Shown here: positions 21,022 to 33,151 of the stretch, in pieces
Layout: each line of letters starts with the position of its first letter
Position numbering within the stretch: position 1 is the stretch's first letter
From: Semisulcospira habei
Taxonomy: Eukaryota > Mollusca > Gastropoda > Semisulcospiridae
Reading direction: 5' to 3'
DNA length: 64,000 bases
NCBI GenBank assembly: GCA_036245525.1
Contig: BTPG01000001.1
Coordinates: 216,371,559-216,435,558 of the forward strand
Notes under the pieces: model-generated
The model's database searches: none
Told to the model about the DNA's origin: nothing
The model's input: only the letters and a program-made list of their open reading frames with translations
Program-made: the position numbers and the translations under genes

Positions 21022-23837
21022 ATGTCACCAAATACCAACAACCCAGATCGTCTCTTGAACATTGGCCACCTTAATGTGTATCATCTCTGCCGCAAAATAC
21101 CTGACATCACTATTCTCTTAAATCAGCCATCACAATTTCATATCTTTGGCTTCACTGAATCCCGCCTGACAGACAATATCAGTGATCAGGCAATCTCCAT
21201 ACCTAATTTTGCTATTCTACGTCGTGATGCCTCTGTTCTAGGCCAAACTGGCATAGTAATATACATACATGACTCTATAATTCAATATGTGACTAGAAGA
21301 CTTGACCTAGAATCAAAGCAAATTGAATGCATGTGGCTGGAAATAAAAACATCGAAGTCATCACCCGTTCTTGTAGGGTTTATTTATAGAAATCCAGAGG
21401 CCACAGTGGCATGGCTTGATGACTTTGAATCAATGATTGACACAGTACAGAAATGCAGGGGTGATATACATATCCTAGGTGATTTTAATGTTGATTTGTT
21501 AAAAGACTGTTACTCTTCATGGAATTCAATGATCTCTTTTCTTGGTTTAACACAAGTTATTCAGTCGCCCACACGAGTTACTTCATCTTCTGCGACAATG
21601 ATAGACCATATCTATACTACAAATGTAAATGCTGTTAATAATGTCCATGTTCTCAATTTTTCTATCAGTGATCACTTGCCAGTATCTTTCTCGCTGTCTG
21701 CCAAATTAGCTAAGAAATCTTGCACAGGGCATACTACTATTATTTACAGGTCTTTCAAAAAATTTAACCAGAATGCCTTTCTCTATGACTTATCCAATAC
21801 CCCATTTAATGATGTGTTAAATTACAATGACCCAAATGAAGCCCTCACCCGCTGGTATGAACTGTTCCTCGGTGTTCTAGATAAACATGCCCCAGTGCGA
21901 ACAAAACATGTCAAACATCCCACAATTCCTGAATGGCTAACTGGATAAATAAAAGCAGCCATGCAACTCAGAGATACACTTAAGAAAGAAAAGAAATTTG
22001 TTGACTATAAAAAGCAAAGAAATTTTATCAAATCTTTGGTCCGAAAAGCTCAAAGACAACATGCTGAACAGATCATTGCAGACGGCAAGGATCTGCGCTC
22101 TGTTTGGCAAGTTATCAACACCTTTACTAAAGGTCACAATCACAGAGACATGAACATTGCACCTGAGCTCACTGCAGATACCTTCAATACCCACTTTCTT
22201 AGCATAGCTGAGACTTTAGCACGCACTAATACAAATGATCCTGCGAAATACCAATGTTCTGAGCAACTACGATTTCACAGTAACAATACTGCTGGTTGTG
22301 TTTTCTCACTCCCCCCAATGACTGTTTTTGACGTGGGTAAATATATATCTAATATGAAAAAGAGGTCATGTGGTTCAGATGGCATCAGTTGCGAAATTCT
22401 TAAAATAGCTCTGCCCTACATAGTTGAGTCTCTAACGTTCATTTACAATCTTTCTATTCAAAGAAATATTTTCCCTGATGAGTTAAAAACAGCTAAGGTC
22501 ATTCCCCTTCCCAAAAGCAAAATCTTAAACTCATTGAATGATTATAGACCTATCTCCATTCTACCAGTTATCTCAAAACCTATTGAAAAACATATCCATA
22601 CACATCTGCAAAATTTTCTAGAACAGAACTGTCTACTCAGTAAAATGCAGTCTGGGTTTCGCCCGCAACACTCTTGCCAAACTGCTCTTATACATATCAT
22701 TGATAAATGGCTTACAGCCATTAATAATTATCAGTTATCAGGTGCACTTTTTCTTGACCTTAAAAAAGCTTTTGATTTAGTCAACCACTCTATCTTATTA
22801 AAAAAAACTACCGATGTATCACATCGATTCCAATACCGCACATCTGATATCATCCTATCTAAGTGACAGAAGACAGAAAGTTTTGCTTCATGGTAATTAC
22901 TCGAGTGAAGGTTTAGTAACGTGTGGTGTTCCTCAGGGGTCAATTTTGGGCCCATTGTTATTCAACATATTTATCAATGATTTACCATTCTCTATCTCAC
23001 ATCCCGATGCAACGTGTGACTTATTTGCTGATGACACTACCATACATACATCAAACAGCGAATTGCCAAAAATAAACGAAGTTCTCCAGCAAAGTCTTGA
23101 TGAGGTTTCAAGCTGGTGCCAACATAATCATATGATAATTAGTGTCCAAAAGACAAAGAGTATGTTAATTACTTCACGCCAAAAACACCAACGTGGTCTC
23201 CTGCCCTTAACATTATACCTGAACTCTGAGCCCCTTGATCAAGTTAAAAAACACCGTTTGCTTGGAGTCACAGTAGATAACCAGCTCAGCTGGGAACCAC
23301 ATATCGAAAACACCTGCAAAACAATATCTAAAAATCTATTCCTGCTATCAAAACTAAGTCAAATAGTTAACACTGAGACTAGAAGACTCTTTCTCCATGC
23401 CCATATTAAGACACACTGTGATTACTGCTCCACTATCTGGGATGGATGCAGTGACGTACATTTAAAGAAACTTAACTCATTGTACCGTCGAGGGGTAAAG
23501 TTAACTGTGCCTGGTCCCTCTCCCACCGACGAAAAGTTTAGAACCATCCGACTGCTACACCTAAACAAACAGTTCACATTTAATCGATGCATACTTATGC
23601 ATAAAATTCTTCACCATAAAACCCCATCTTACCTTTGTATGTTATTTTTGGATAGTCAAAGACAAAACACGAGGAACAGTTTGTTACAGCTACCAAGGGC
23701 CAGGCTCGATATATATAAAACCAGCCTTTCGTTCTCAGGTGCCAAAGCCTGGAACAACTGAACTACCACCCCAAATTAAATCTATTTCTAATTCTAGAAC
23801 CTTCAAAACTCGTTTATATAACATCTTGTTACAGTAA
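21022..23837 (+). pseudogene. ORF2: APE endonuclease plus reverse transcriptase, disrupted
   Basis: The endonuclease domain (residues 1-245) shows LNIGHLNVYHL, FTESRL, GDFNVDLL (about 21,478-21,500), MIDHIYT and SDHLPV (21,668-21,685). An in-frame TAA at 21,946-21,948 interrupts it, and the same frame resumes at once (KAAMQLRD). RT motifs follow: SDGISCEILK, YRPISILPVISKPIEK, MQSGFRPQHSCQTAL, LFLDLKKAFDLVNH. At an A8 run (22,800-22,807) the frame shifts by one, then GVPQGSILGPLLF and the catalytic FADD box (23,024-23,035) follow, then LLGVTVDNQLSWEPH. A last 1-nt shift near 23,759 precedes the C-terminal tail (LPPQIKSISNSRTFKTRLYN), ending at TAA 23,835-23,837. No RNase H domain is seen. Confidence 0.9.
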
Positions 23838-23859
23838 CTTACTACCTGAACGGACTACT

Positions 23860-24015
<156 letters not shown>

Positions 24016-24260
24016 CTATTCACTATTATTGATATGTGTGCGCATTATTTGCATTGCTTTTTTCCAGTTTATTTCTTCATGTTTCGATTTATTGTGTTAT
24101 TGTGTTTCTTACTCTTTGCTGTTAATATTTCTTTTCTAACAGGACAGTTTGTAAGAGAGGCGTTTCGCCTAAAACTTTATCCTGTCAATAAAACGTTTCA
24201 TCATCATCATCTCACCCACACACACACCCGCGCACACACACATGTGCGTATCTCCAAGAC

Positions 24261-24315
24261 TGAGGCATAGATCGGCTCATGCGCCCGGAGGGCACACGAG
24301 GATCTATGCCTCTTG
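24261..24315. mobile_element. Family D hairpin, decayed
   Basis: GAGGCATAGATCGGCTCATG faces ACGAGGATCTATGCCTCTTG. The right arm is well kept, the left arm has indels. Confidence 0.7.
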
Positions 24316-24910
24316 AAGATGTTTGGAGCGCACGCGCGCACACGCATACACACATAAATACCGACGCACTTTTACAAGAGCATGCAGGTGTACTCAGAAT
24401 ATCACGTAGCTACTTTCTGAATAATAATTCATTCATTTTTGCAAGTTTTGGATCCACTATATACTCCCATCAAACAGTCAGCCCTGGCAGAGGCTGTGTG
24501 GAACAAAACAGTCAGCCCTGGAAGAGGGTGCGTGCCAGTGCCTTTCGGATGAGTGACATGAAACATCAATTTCGTCACTGTGTACACGGCGTCGTGAGAC
24601 TAGCGAGTATGACGTCAAGATTATAGTGATGTCATTTTGCTGCTTGTTCTGTTCTTCTTCAGAATTCCTGTCGCTACTTCAGCCCACAGAGCGTACTAAT
24701 CATATAATGGCGGGAAGCGCTGTGTGTCCGTCTTTATTTGTGTGCGCCGGCGTGTGTGTTGATTAGAGGTTGGCTTAGAGAGGAGGGAAATGGATCAGAA
24801 GGATAAGCTTAAAAATGTGAACAAGACTGAATGTTCCTAAAAGAAAAACGCATGTGGGCTCCTAACAACACGGTAGACTTTGGGATGAAATAAGGTCACT
24901 CAAGGTCATC
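24316..24910. other. No gene seen
   Basis: A small imperfect duplication, CAGTCAGCCCTGGCAGAGG / CAGTCAGCCCTGGAAGAGG, lies at 24,476-24,530. Nothing else is recognised. Confidence 0.5.
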
Positions 24911-24913
24911 GTG

Positions 24914-25380
<467 letters not shown>

Positions 25381-25722
25381 TCTTGTTTAATAGGAGATAT
25401 TTCAACATCAAAATCAGGTCAAAGACAAAAGGTAGAGACCCTTGACAGCGAGGACAGCTCTCATATAGAAGGAACTTTGTGGGTTATGGTTGATCCCAAC
25501 GTTGTTTTTGTTGTTTTGTTGTTGTTGTTGTTGTTTTTGTTTTGTTTGTTGTTGTTTGGGTGGGGGGTGGGGGTGGGGGGTGGGGTGGGGAGAGTTGCAA
25601 ATCAGAAGTAAGCCAAAGCCGCACCTCTTTCGAAGGAATCAGTGGATTACGAGCCCGAACAAACATGCGATATCTACAAAATCGGTGGATTAGAATTCCG
25701 GACAAACGTGCGATTTTCGGAT

Positions 25723-25819
25723 ATTGCACCTGTTTCGACGAAAAGAGTGGATTAAAAGCCTTCGATCGCGTGTTTGTCCGGCCTTGTAATCCACACTTTT
25801 CGTCAAAACACGTGCAATG
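25723..25819. repeat. Foldback H, copy 1
   Basis: ATTGCACCTGTTTCGACGAA and AAGAGTGGATTAAAAGCC face GGCCTTGTAATCCACACTTT and TCGTC...CACGTGCAAT. The stem is imperfect. A related hairpin lies at 61,735-61,812 (AGAGTGGATTAAAA and TTTTAATG..GTTTTCGTCC). Confidence 0.65.
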
Positions 25820-26030
25820 TTGACACTGATGTTTGATTGTGAAATCGTCCATTAGGTTAGAAATCAGACTGCAGTCTCACAATAACAACTCTATTACACC
25901 GTGTCGCCCGCACCAGTCAGCTCTTCACAGGCACGAGCTCCTAGATAATATTGATATGCAAAAGATTCAATAATCGTATGCGTGTGGTTTTGGGAAAAAA
26001 AAAACAGGAAATCCGTTGGTCTAACGGTTT

Positions 26031-26167
26031 GTAACTCATTCTACCGCAGGCACACCACAGCAAGATAAGGATCGACCATGATAGTTCAAGGGTGATGCCA
26101 CTGCAATGCAGTCTTCAGAGGACGACGGCAACATTGGGGGATTTCGGTCTTGGGGTAGAATGGGTTA
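26031..26167. mobile_element. Family B element, reverse orientation, hairpin centre deleted
   Basis: The short arm comes first (CTCATTCTACCGCAGGCACA ... GGGTGATGCC), then the long arm (CTGCAATGCAGTCTTCAGAG ... GATTTCGGTCTTGGGGTAGA) and GGGTTAAC. The palindromic middle (AGAATAGCTTGGCGCC and its mirror) is missing. TTAA is at the right end; the left end is mutated to GTAA. Confidence 0.8.
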
Positions 26168-26174
26168 ACGGTGT

Positions 26175-26230
26175 TAACTCATTCACGACATGCCGCGTGC
26201 GTATACGCGGCAATAGGTCGCGTATCGTTT
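26175..26230. mobile_element. Another TTAACTCATTC terminus with a CG-rich palindrome
   Basis: TTAA then CTCATTCACGACATGCCGCG, with the palindrome GCCGCGTGCGTATACGCGGC at 26,192-26,211. It begins 8 bp after the family B element. No right end was identified. Confidence 0.45.
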
Positions 26231-27039
26231 GCCGCACGTCCCAGGGACACACGTACACTTAGTATTAAGTTGGAATTATCGCGTCAATACGGCAAACAGG
26301 CAGAAACTAGTGGCAGAAAGAAATATTGCTTTCCTCATCGATCACCTTTATGCCTCCACTTCCCCCCCCCCTCCCCAACCCACCCCCACCCCCGTCCCCA
26401 CCCCACCCCCTCGCCTCCCACTCCCCACTCCATGTCACTTCGGACTCGGCTACTCCTGCCGCTCTCAGAGCCAACTGCCCTACTGACTGATATTTTACTT
26501 CCGTCTACGTTCAAGTCGCCGGAGATGGAGCGACCGTCATGTATTTCAGTTCATTTCGGTCAAGATGGGATCTTTGCGCTCGTAAAGCGGGTCCATACTC
26601 GCTCCACCCCCACCCAGCAGAGTTCCTTGCGATATTGTGTCAAACTTGGTCTGGTTTACTATGGATCCCTCACGTCCCTGCAAGTCTGCCTAACACCACC
26701 TGCCGGCTTTCTCCACTCTCCACTCCTCTGCTCTGGAGGCGGTCGATCGTGAGATGTTGTCGACTCTATTGCTGTAAATGCTTTCTCATGTGTCTCACCC
26801 CGTCTGATCTGCCCGTCCGTAGACCCTGTGTGACCTCTGCCTTGCCAGCGAGGGTGTCCACTTGATCATTGGCCCGACTCCAGCATGTCCGTCCGGGGCA
26901 GCAGACCCACTGAAGTCTTGAAACAACTCGGTGTCAAAAAGAGTTGCCGTTCAGTGGGCTGTTTCTTAGCGAAACTGCCTCTTGATAAGCTCTGCGTCTT
27001 TCAACTGAAAGGTAGTGCTTGGTTAGCCTGGCGTCAAAT
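26231..27039. other. No gene seen
   Basis: A C-rich tract (26,363-26,430) gives Pro-rich frames. A 193-residue open frame spans part of the region but has no recognisable domain and low-complexity content, so I do not call it. Confidence 0.45.
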
Positions 27040-27110
27040 GGAGCCAAGGGTAGTGCCTGATTCGCTTGGCGCCCGCAGTGAATCAGGCAATACCCTTGAG
27101 TTATCATTGT
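27040..27110. mobile_element. Foldback hairpin, A-like core, diverged
   Basis: CAAGGGTAGTGCCTGATTCGC (27,045-27,065) faces GTGAATCAGGCAATACCCTTG (27,078-27,098). The change GCCTGATTC for GCCAGATTA is mirrored as GAATCAGGC. Confidence 0.75.
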
Positions 27111-27270
27111 CTGAAAATTTTGAGAGACGAACCGGCCATATAGTCATCTAGTTAGTTGCGGAAACCGATCCAAGTTATTCAGTCAGTAAACTCTGCCGGT
27201 AGGTGGCGCATGAGGTCTTGTGTCTCTTAAAGACAGACGGCGGAAGGTGGGTGGGACTCAAACTGAGGAT

Positions 27271-27496
27271 CTAACCCTTTCACTGCCAGTGGTCGAAAGA
27301 TGATGAAATCTTGACTTCAGTCTTCCGCCAGATGCCACTAGCCGCGAACACGGATACTAAGTGATTAATATCAGCAAGAGGCATAGATCCTGCCGGATGA
27401 GCCCCCGCAATTGCGGCGGGGGCTCCTCAGCCGGGATGTATGTCTCTTGCAGATGAATCGTGTTCACTTCAGTGTTCCCGGGGACGACGGAGTTAA
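27271..27496. mobile_element. Family D foldback element, full length
   Basis: Starts CTAACCCTTTCACTGCCAGT and ends ACGGAGTTAA. The hairpin (27,372-27,453) reads AGCAAGAGGCATAGATCCTG ... TATGTCTCTTGCAG, with a GCCGG insertion near-mirrored as CAGCCGG. Family D is therefore about 215-225 bp with the hairpin off-centre. Confidence 0.75.
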
Positions 27497-27778
27497 GCTC
27501 AGAAAGAGACCGATTTTATGCTGTTGCGTCGTTGCCATACTTATGGACAGCATCTCACGGTCGCGGTCTCTCAGCTTCACGTGCACGTGGCAAACGCGGC
27601 GAAACCGCGCACACCGGAAGCACTTTATGAGATGTACGAAGCATCATGTATTGATTTAGTTGTGGTTCCATTAATTCCGTTGTATTTCCCTTCGTGGCTT
27701 GCGCTTATCTACCAAAGAAGCATGTTTTAATCCCTGTGCCCCCCAAAATAGAAAAAAGGGTTTGTTTATTTCCTGCGA

Positions 27779-27999
27779 TTAATCCCTTATCATTCGGAAT
27801 ACACCAGTGTGTGAAAAAGTTTGACTAAAATAGTTCAAGGGTAGTGCCAGAATAGCTTGGCGCCTCTAGGCGCCAAGCTATTCTGGCACCACCCGTGAAC
27901 TAAAGCCATTGGTCTATATCCTTATCTGCAAGTACTGTAAAGCTTGCATATGGCAGTGGACACATTTGAAGCTTTTAGCCTCAGTATGGTATGGGTTAA
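27779..27999. mobile_element. Family C foldback element, TTAA at both ends
   Basis: TTAA (27,779-27,782) then TCCCTTATCATTCGGAATAC; right end AGTATGGTATGGG then TTAA (27,996-27,999). Hairpin arms 27,832-27,864 and 27,869-27,901 carry the core CCAGAATAGCTTGGCGCC around TCTA. The long right side reads GGTCTATATCCTTATCTGCA. Confidence 0.85.
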
Positions 28000-28615
28000 A
28001 ATGATACATTATTTCTTATCAATTTTTTTTAAAAAGCAGTTAGCATGTCCACGCCACCTTTTGGTGTTAATTGACTCAGAGGCGATGTTGGAGCGTATGA
28101 AATGGTTGCACGCAGTACGAAGTATCGGTCTCATGTAGCTCTGTGAATACAAATCAAGACCAAAGGGCTAAATTTCAAGCTTGAAAAATGCAAATGAAAA
28201 TCCCAAGAGGGTAAGAAACACGATTAGAAAATGCAAGTACTGGTGCATAATGCGAAGAAAACTCCAACAAAGAAAGGCGCTTACAAAGGGAAAGTCGACA
28301 CAATTGCCAAGAAAACTCCACCAAAAAAAAAAAAGAAAAAAAGAAACCTGCTTAGAAAGGCGGGCAAGTCAACACTGTTGTGTGGCACTTGTCCTTTGTA
28401 GGCGCGTTTGTTGTTTTGCGGCTGGGAGTGTCTCTCTCTGTGCATGCAAAATACAACTCGCTGCAGTGCGGCAAGCCGGCTCGACCCGCTGTATTTCATC
28501 ATCGCCGCTGAAAAAAAAAGAAGTGAGCCCTGGTTTTCGCTCGCGACGAAGAGGCTGTCCGGAATAGGTGGCAGAATTGATCCCAGCCAATCCGATATTA
28601 AGTCCGACCATCTGC
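28000..28615. other. No gene seen
   Basis: A Lys/Arg-rich open frame at 28,181-28,567 is caused by an A-rich tract and lacks domain-like sequence. No splice pattern or similarity within the window was found. Confidence 0.45.
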
Positions 28616-28680
28616 AACAAGAGACACATTCTCATGAGCCCCTGCGACCGCAGGGCTCATGAGAATCTATGCCTCTTGTT
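28616..28680. mobile_element. Family D foldback hairpin
   Basis: CAAGAGACACATTCTCATGA faces CATGAGAATCTATGCCTCTTG around GCGACCGCAGG. ATTCTC/GAGAAT (consensus ATCCTC) is mirrored. A G-run follows. Confidence 0.8.
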
Positions 28681-29042
28681 GGGGGGGGGGGGGATTCGGT
28701 CATTCACATCCTCATTTTGCGGAGGTCAGGCAGTTTCAGTTACATTGTCAGGATTGTCTGCAGCAAAGTTTATTTCTCCGGCAGTCTAAGAACAGACACA
28801 CACGACAATCAAATGTAGTCTGTGTTTTCTAGAAAATAGGGTCAGGGTGGCTGTCTTCTGGGCTTGTTCTTTTATGTTGGTTGAACAATGGCGGTCTTTT
28901 GCTGGTACATAATAAAGATACGATTGGATCGACAACGAATTAATTGTACGCGAAAGCCTTTTTCCCGGCCCAAACTTTACTTACATTACAGGTTATTAAT
29001 AGGGACGGCATGCGTCAAATTTCACCAGCCGTCAAAGTCTTT

Positions 29043-29113
29043 TAGCAAGAGGCATAGATCCTCATGAGCCCTCGCAATTGCGGGGGCTCATGAGGATCTA
29101 ACCCTCTTGCTGA
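29043..29113. mobile_element. Family D foldback hairpin
   Basis: AGCAAGAGGCATAGATCCTC faces GAGGATCTAACCCTCTTGCT around GCAATTGC. Arms differ at two positions. Confidence 0.85.
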
Positions 29114-29442
29114 GTGTTGGTTGGTGTTCAACTTTTATCGGGAGTTGAAAGGTTAACTGACCCAAACAGGATGTTATGTGAGATCAAGCTGGTCGGTCAC
29201 TGTCCTCACTCTCAATGGGCACTACCAGTTCATCACTGGCCTCACACTGCGTGTCTGCTTCCTGATTGTGAAAACAGCACTTCTTGCCGTGTGACCGAGT
29301 GGGTGTACAACGGCCCAGCTTTCTTCGTCGCTGTCTAGTTTAATTTCCACGTAAAGATCAGACGCTGAAAATAGTATTCAAAATGTCTGATATTGCGTTT
29401 TATTTTTCCACATCACTCAGCGAAAACACTGCGGGCGTACAT

Positions 29443-29644
29443 TTAAAGGGGACCCGAAGTCAGTATAACATTGGGACTTATTACGTAGTCGATAAAATGA
29501 CCTCACAAGTGCTTTTGTCAATACTCTATTGTACCTTAAACTACTGTTCCAATTAACAAAATCTTTCTGCTAGCTCAAAGATGTGTTTTTGTGTTGGACT
29601 ACACGATAAGTCTTTATGTTATTTTGATTTCTAGATCCCTTTAA
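29443..29644. mobile_element. Candidate MITE K, TTAA-bounded
   Basis: TTAA then AGGGGACCCGAAGTC on the left; GATCCCT then TTAA (29,641-29,644) on the right, giving 10-11-bp imperfect inverted ends. No internal hairpin and no second copy in the window, so the call is weak. Confidence 0.4.
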
Positions 29645-29759
29645 CAGGCCGTTTCAAGTAAGGATGAAAGGTTGAACATAAACAAGACAACGCCAGGTGC
29701 CGCTATATTTTATTTTTAAGTTCACATCTCAAGTTTCAACAAAAACACTTGCGCTATCT

Positions 29760-29972
29760 TTAACCCATTCACTGGCAGAGGCCACCAATTCTTTGTCCGT
29801 CATGTTCAGCGTCCAGCCCCTAGCCGCTCAAGAAACACGATTACAAAGTTTTGTCAGCAAGAGGAATAGATCCTCATGAGCCCCCGCAACTGCGGGGGCT
29901 CATGATGATCTATTCCTCTTGCAGTTGGGTGATGTTCACTGTTAATTAAAGTCTCAGCAGTGAATTGGTAAA
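29760..29972. mobile_element. Family D foldback element, near full length
   Basis: TTAA (29,760-29,763) then CCCATTCACTGGCAGAGGCC. The hairpin (29,854-29,923) has the private change GAGGAATAG (consensus GAGGCATAG) mirrored as CTATTCCTC. The right end AGCAGTGAATTGG has decayed from AGTGAAGGGGTTAA. Confidence 0.85.
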
Positions 29973-30309
29973 TATGGTCGGGTTTGGCGGACAGCGCTGT
30001 TTTATGATGACAAGAAAATCAGCAAGTCCGTTTTTTTGTGACCGAAAAGCGAGATTTTGATTGTAATACTGTCTGTCGCCCTACAGGGACCCACGCTCTG
30101 ACGGGATCACTGTTCCGTCGTCTGTATCGCCGTCTAAAGATCAGGTGTGAAAAGAGATCAGGAAAACTAGACCGACAACTCTCGTTTTCTTGTTTTCCCC
30201 TCTCTCTGCTGGCCTGGTTTAAGTAATGGCCATCGTGCTGACGTCTTATTTGTAATCTTATTTACTGCTTTCTTTTTGTTCTTCTTCCTCTGCTTCCTTT
30301 TCTTTCGCC

Positions 30310-30384
30310 TGATGATGATGATGTTGATTATGTTGTTGATGACGACGATGATGATGCTGATGATCATGATGATGATGATCATCA

Positions 30385-30417
<33 letters not shown>
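30310..30417. repeat. (GAT)n/(TTA)n imperfect microsatellite
   Basis: Mixed GATGAT, CATGAT and TTATTA runs. Confidence 0.85.
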
Positions 30418-30418
<1 letters not shown>

Positions 30419-30551
30419 GCATTTCGCTTGTGACAAGGCATGATAGTAAAGCACAAGTGGGATATTACGAATAATGACAGTGGTAGTCCTATTTACAGGC
30501 GATCCTAGGAGGACCATACGCTGTGTAAACTACTTCTCCCTTCTACTTCTT

Positions 30552-30892
30552 CTAACCCATATCATACTGAGGCTAACAGCTTCAAATCTGTATAACCCCT
30601 ATCATACTGAGGCTAACAGCTTCAAATCTGTAGGCCTACACTGCCATACGCAGGCTACATTACAGTACTTACAGATAACCCATACTGAGGCTAAAAGCTT
30701 CAAATGTGTACACTGCCATATGCAAGCTACATTATAGTACTTACTGATAAGGATATAGACCGATGGCTTTAGTTCAAGGGTGGTGTCAGAATAGCTTGTG
30801 CCAAAAGACGCCAAGCTATTCTGGCACTACCCTTGAACTATTTTAGTCAAACTTATTTCACACACTGGTGTATTCCGAATGTTAAGGGTTAA
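30552..30892. mobile_element. Family C foldback element (reverse), with its outer end triplicated
   Basis: The right end ATTCCGAATG..AAGGG then TTAA (30,889-30,892) is the family C left terminus in reverse. The hairpin is 30,770-30,845 with GTGTC not mirrored and a small deletion in the left arm. On the left side ACTGAGGCTAACAGCTTCAA occurs at about 30,565 and 30,606, and a related ACTGAGGCTAAAAGCTTCAA at 30,683; two copies are followed by ACACTGCCATA...AGTACTTAC. The subterminal part was thus repeated locally. Confidence 0.8.
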
Positions 30893-30918
30893 CAAACTTT
30901 GAATTTAACAACAAGATA

Positions 30919-30970
30919 TAGTGGGTCACCATAGTGGGTCACCATAGTGGGTCACCATAGTGGGTCACCA
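30919..30970. repeat. 13-bp tandem repeat, 4 units
   Basis: Unit ATAGTGGGTCACC, 27 bp right of the family C terminus. Confidence 0.95.
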
Positions 30971-31020
30971 GGCGATTTGTTGTATCCGAGGTAATTCCAC
31001 ATGATCAAAGTCAAATGTAT

Positions 31021-31091
<71 letters not shown>
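31021..31091. repeat. (GT)n microsatellite
   Basis: Uninterrupted run followed by CTGTCTGTACGTG. Confidence 0.95.
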
Positions 31092-31092
<1 letters not shown>

Positions 31093-31404
31093 TGTCTGTA
31101 CGTGTACGCGTGCGTGCTCGCTTGCTTGCTTGCGTGAGCGCGTGTGTCAGATGTGCCAGTGATGTTCTTGTGATATTTCATCCGCTACTTAATCTGTGAT
31201 TTCCGTTGAACAACATGGACAAAAACGACTAGGACAAAAAACGGCGGCCGCAGGTGAAATTTGTTTCCTTAGCAACCAGATATAACGGTCATTTAGTAGA
31301 CGTTGCCATGGCAACACTAATCATACCTGTCTACAAGAGCATGTCAGAGCGCTTTGTGGTGACACTTTCTGGTTCTGATGATATCCGTCATTAAAGCGCA
31401 TTTC

Positions 31405-31467
<63 letters not shown>

Positions 31468-31560
31468 TATTATTTTATAAGGCGCCTATACTTTCGATAG
31501 AAAAGCTCTAGGCGCCGTACAAATGACATACTAACATACATACACCTTGTATCACACAAC
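31405..31560 (-). mobile_element. L2-like 3' tail, minus strand, with (ATA)n
   Basis: Read on the minus strand it gives GGCGCCTAGAGCTTTTCTAT ... ATAGGCGCCTTATAAAATA followed by (TAT)n, matching the layout of the tail at 25,310-25,380. No coding part is left. Confidence 0.65.
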
Positions 31561-31918
31561 ACATATATTCCCTAACATACACACTCACGCAACAAGATTA
31601 CAAGGAAAATAAGCTTAGCAGAGTGAACACACCAACAAGAAATGCTCACACACACCAAAGATATATGTGTACCATAACCCTAGTAACGGAACTCCGCCAT
31701 TGCCGGTCCCAAGCCCGGATGAGAAAGGAGGATGGAAAACCCACGTCAAATCTACAAGCCACCATGCTACAATTGCTGTTAACTACGCCAAACCTACTAG
31801 TCCCCGATCACTTCAGTGCCAGTGGGACAGTAAACTGGATTAAACAACAAGAACTAGTAACGGACACACAGAACAAAGGACAAGCAAGCCGTGCGGAGAC
31901 TTCCAAAGCCACTGAGAC

Positions 31919-32228
31919 GCAACATTGTGGCATTAGCATCCTCTTGGTGGTCGGTCGGAAGCGCAACATTGTGGCATTAGCATCCTCTTGGTGGTCGGTC
32001 GGAAGCGCAACATTGTGGCATTAGCATCCTCTTGGTGGTCGGTCGGAAGCGCAACATTGTGGCATTAGCATCCTCTTGGTGGTCGGTCGGAAGCGCAACA
32101 TTGTGGCATTAGCATCCTCTTGGTGGTCGGTCGGAAGCGCAACATTGTGGCATTAGCATCCTCTTGGTGGTCGGTCGGAAGCGCAACATTGTGGCATTAG
32201 CATCCTCTTGGTGGTCGGTCGGAAGCGC
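31919..32228. repeat. 44-bp minisatellite, 7 units
   Basis: The unit starts GCAACATTGTGGCATTAGCA and ends GGTCGGTCGGAAGC. Units are virtually identical, so the expansion is recent. A 133-residue frame running into it is not a gene. Confidence 0.97.
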
Positions 32229-32326
32229 TTTTTAGTCGCGGTGATTACTTCAGGAAAAGCGCGACCGACAACCAAAGGGTTAAGACTGATGTAAACAACT
32301 ATTTTGGGCCTGGCAAAGACAGTTGC

Positions 32327-32383
32327 TTAGTTAGTTATTTGGGTTTAACGCCGAGCAGGCGACTAAGGCCATCTCACGGTTGG
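32327..32383. mobile_element. SINE-type motif fragment
   Basis: TTAGTTATTTGGGTTTAACG then CCGAGCAGGCGACTAAGGCC and ATCTCAC. The same string occurs at 38,110 and, in part, at 43,608. Confidence 0.75.
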
Positions 32384-32403
32384 CAAAGACAGAGTCGTAT
32401 ATG

Positions 32404-32662
32404 ATTAACTGCTCTGTGTGAAGGCTACCTAACAACTATGTACCAGTTGCAGGAGGTGGATCGACCATGATCATTCAAGGGTAGTGCCAGATTAGCTTGG
32501 CGCCTGACGGCGCCAAGCTAATCTGGCACTACCCTTGAATTATCATACCCTTGTCAGTATTACCATGGCCGGTCCACCTCCTGCAAACGGTACATGGTCA
32601 GTTAGGTGGTACACGTACCTCGAAAAACGTGAGAAATGTGGCAGTGGCTTTAAATGGGTTAA
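32404..32662. mobile_element. Family A foldback element, arm interrupted
   Basis: TTAA at 32,404-32,407 and 32,659-32,662. The hairpin centre (32,480-32,530) is intact. The right arm has a 23-bp insertion (CCCTTGTCAGTATTACCATG...) after TTATCATA. The change GAGGTGG (consensus GAGATGG) is mirrored as CCACCTC, whereas GATCATTC/GAATTATC is not mirrored. Confidence 0.8.
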
Positions 32663-32941
32663 TGTTCTAAAAGTCCGCCGCCATTTATCAATCCGGAAGT
32701 GAGGTACACAAACACAGTTAGACTCATATCCCAGTCAGCAACGCATCCTCGGAAAGCTGTCATTTGCAGCCGTGTCAGCCCGTGTAGTGCAGGACAACTT
32801 GGGTTGAGGCTGTGATCGGCCCGTGGGCCTTCTGCGCGATATGGAATGTGATCGCAAACAATCTGTCACACCTGACCGCGCCGTCAGATTTTATGCGAAT
32901 TCATATACTGTATGTACCATCAGCTACAGTCTCATACAAAC

Positions 32942-33006
32942 ACACACTGGGTGCCTCTTTCCATTCGCTATCACGGTAGCGAATGGAAGGAGACAACCAG
33001 TGTGTG
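32942..33006. repeat. Inverted repeat, about 28-bp imperfect arms
   Basis: ACACACTGG and TTTCCATTCGCT face AGCGAATGGAA and CCAGTGTGT around ATCACGGT. No relatives were seen. Confidence 0.8.
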
Positions 33007-33151
33007 GCAAACCGTGTTCAGTAAACTTCTAAAGGGTCGGAGAGATAAATGTAAAAAATAAAATTAATTTTGTTTAAAAAGAGTACAAACCCGGAAATAA
33101 GTGACAAACTATTTTCAGAGATCGCGATGGCTACACACTCTCGATGTAAAG

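Noticed and set aside
26171..26752. 193-residue frame
   Set aside because: Pro/His-rich centre from a C-rich tract; no domain and no conserved features.
28616..28680. Rho-independent terminator or microRNA precursor
   Set aside because: The hairpin is one of about 20 dispersed family D copies; nothing indicates a terminator, and no expression evidence supports a microRNA.
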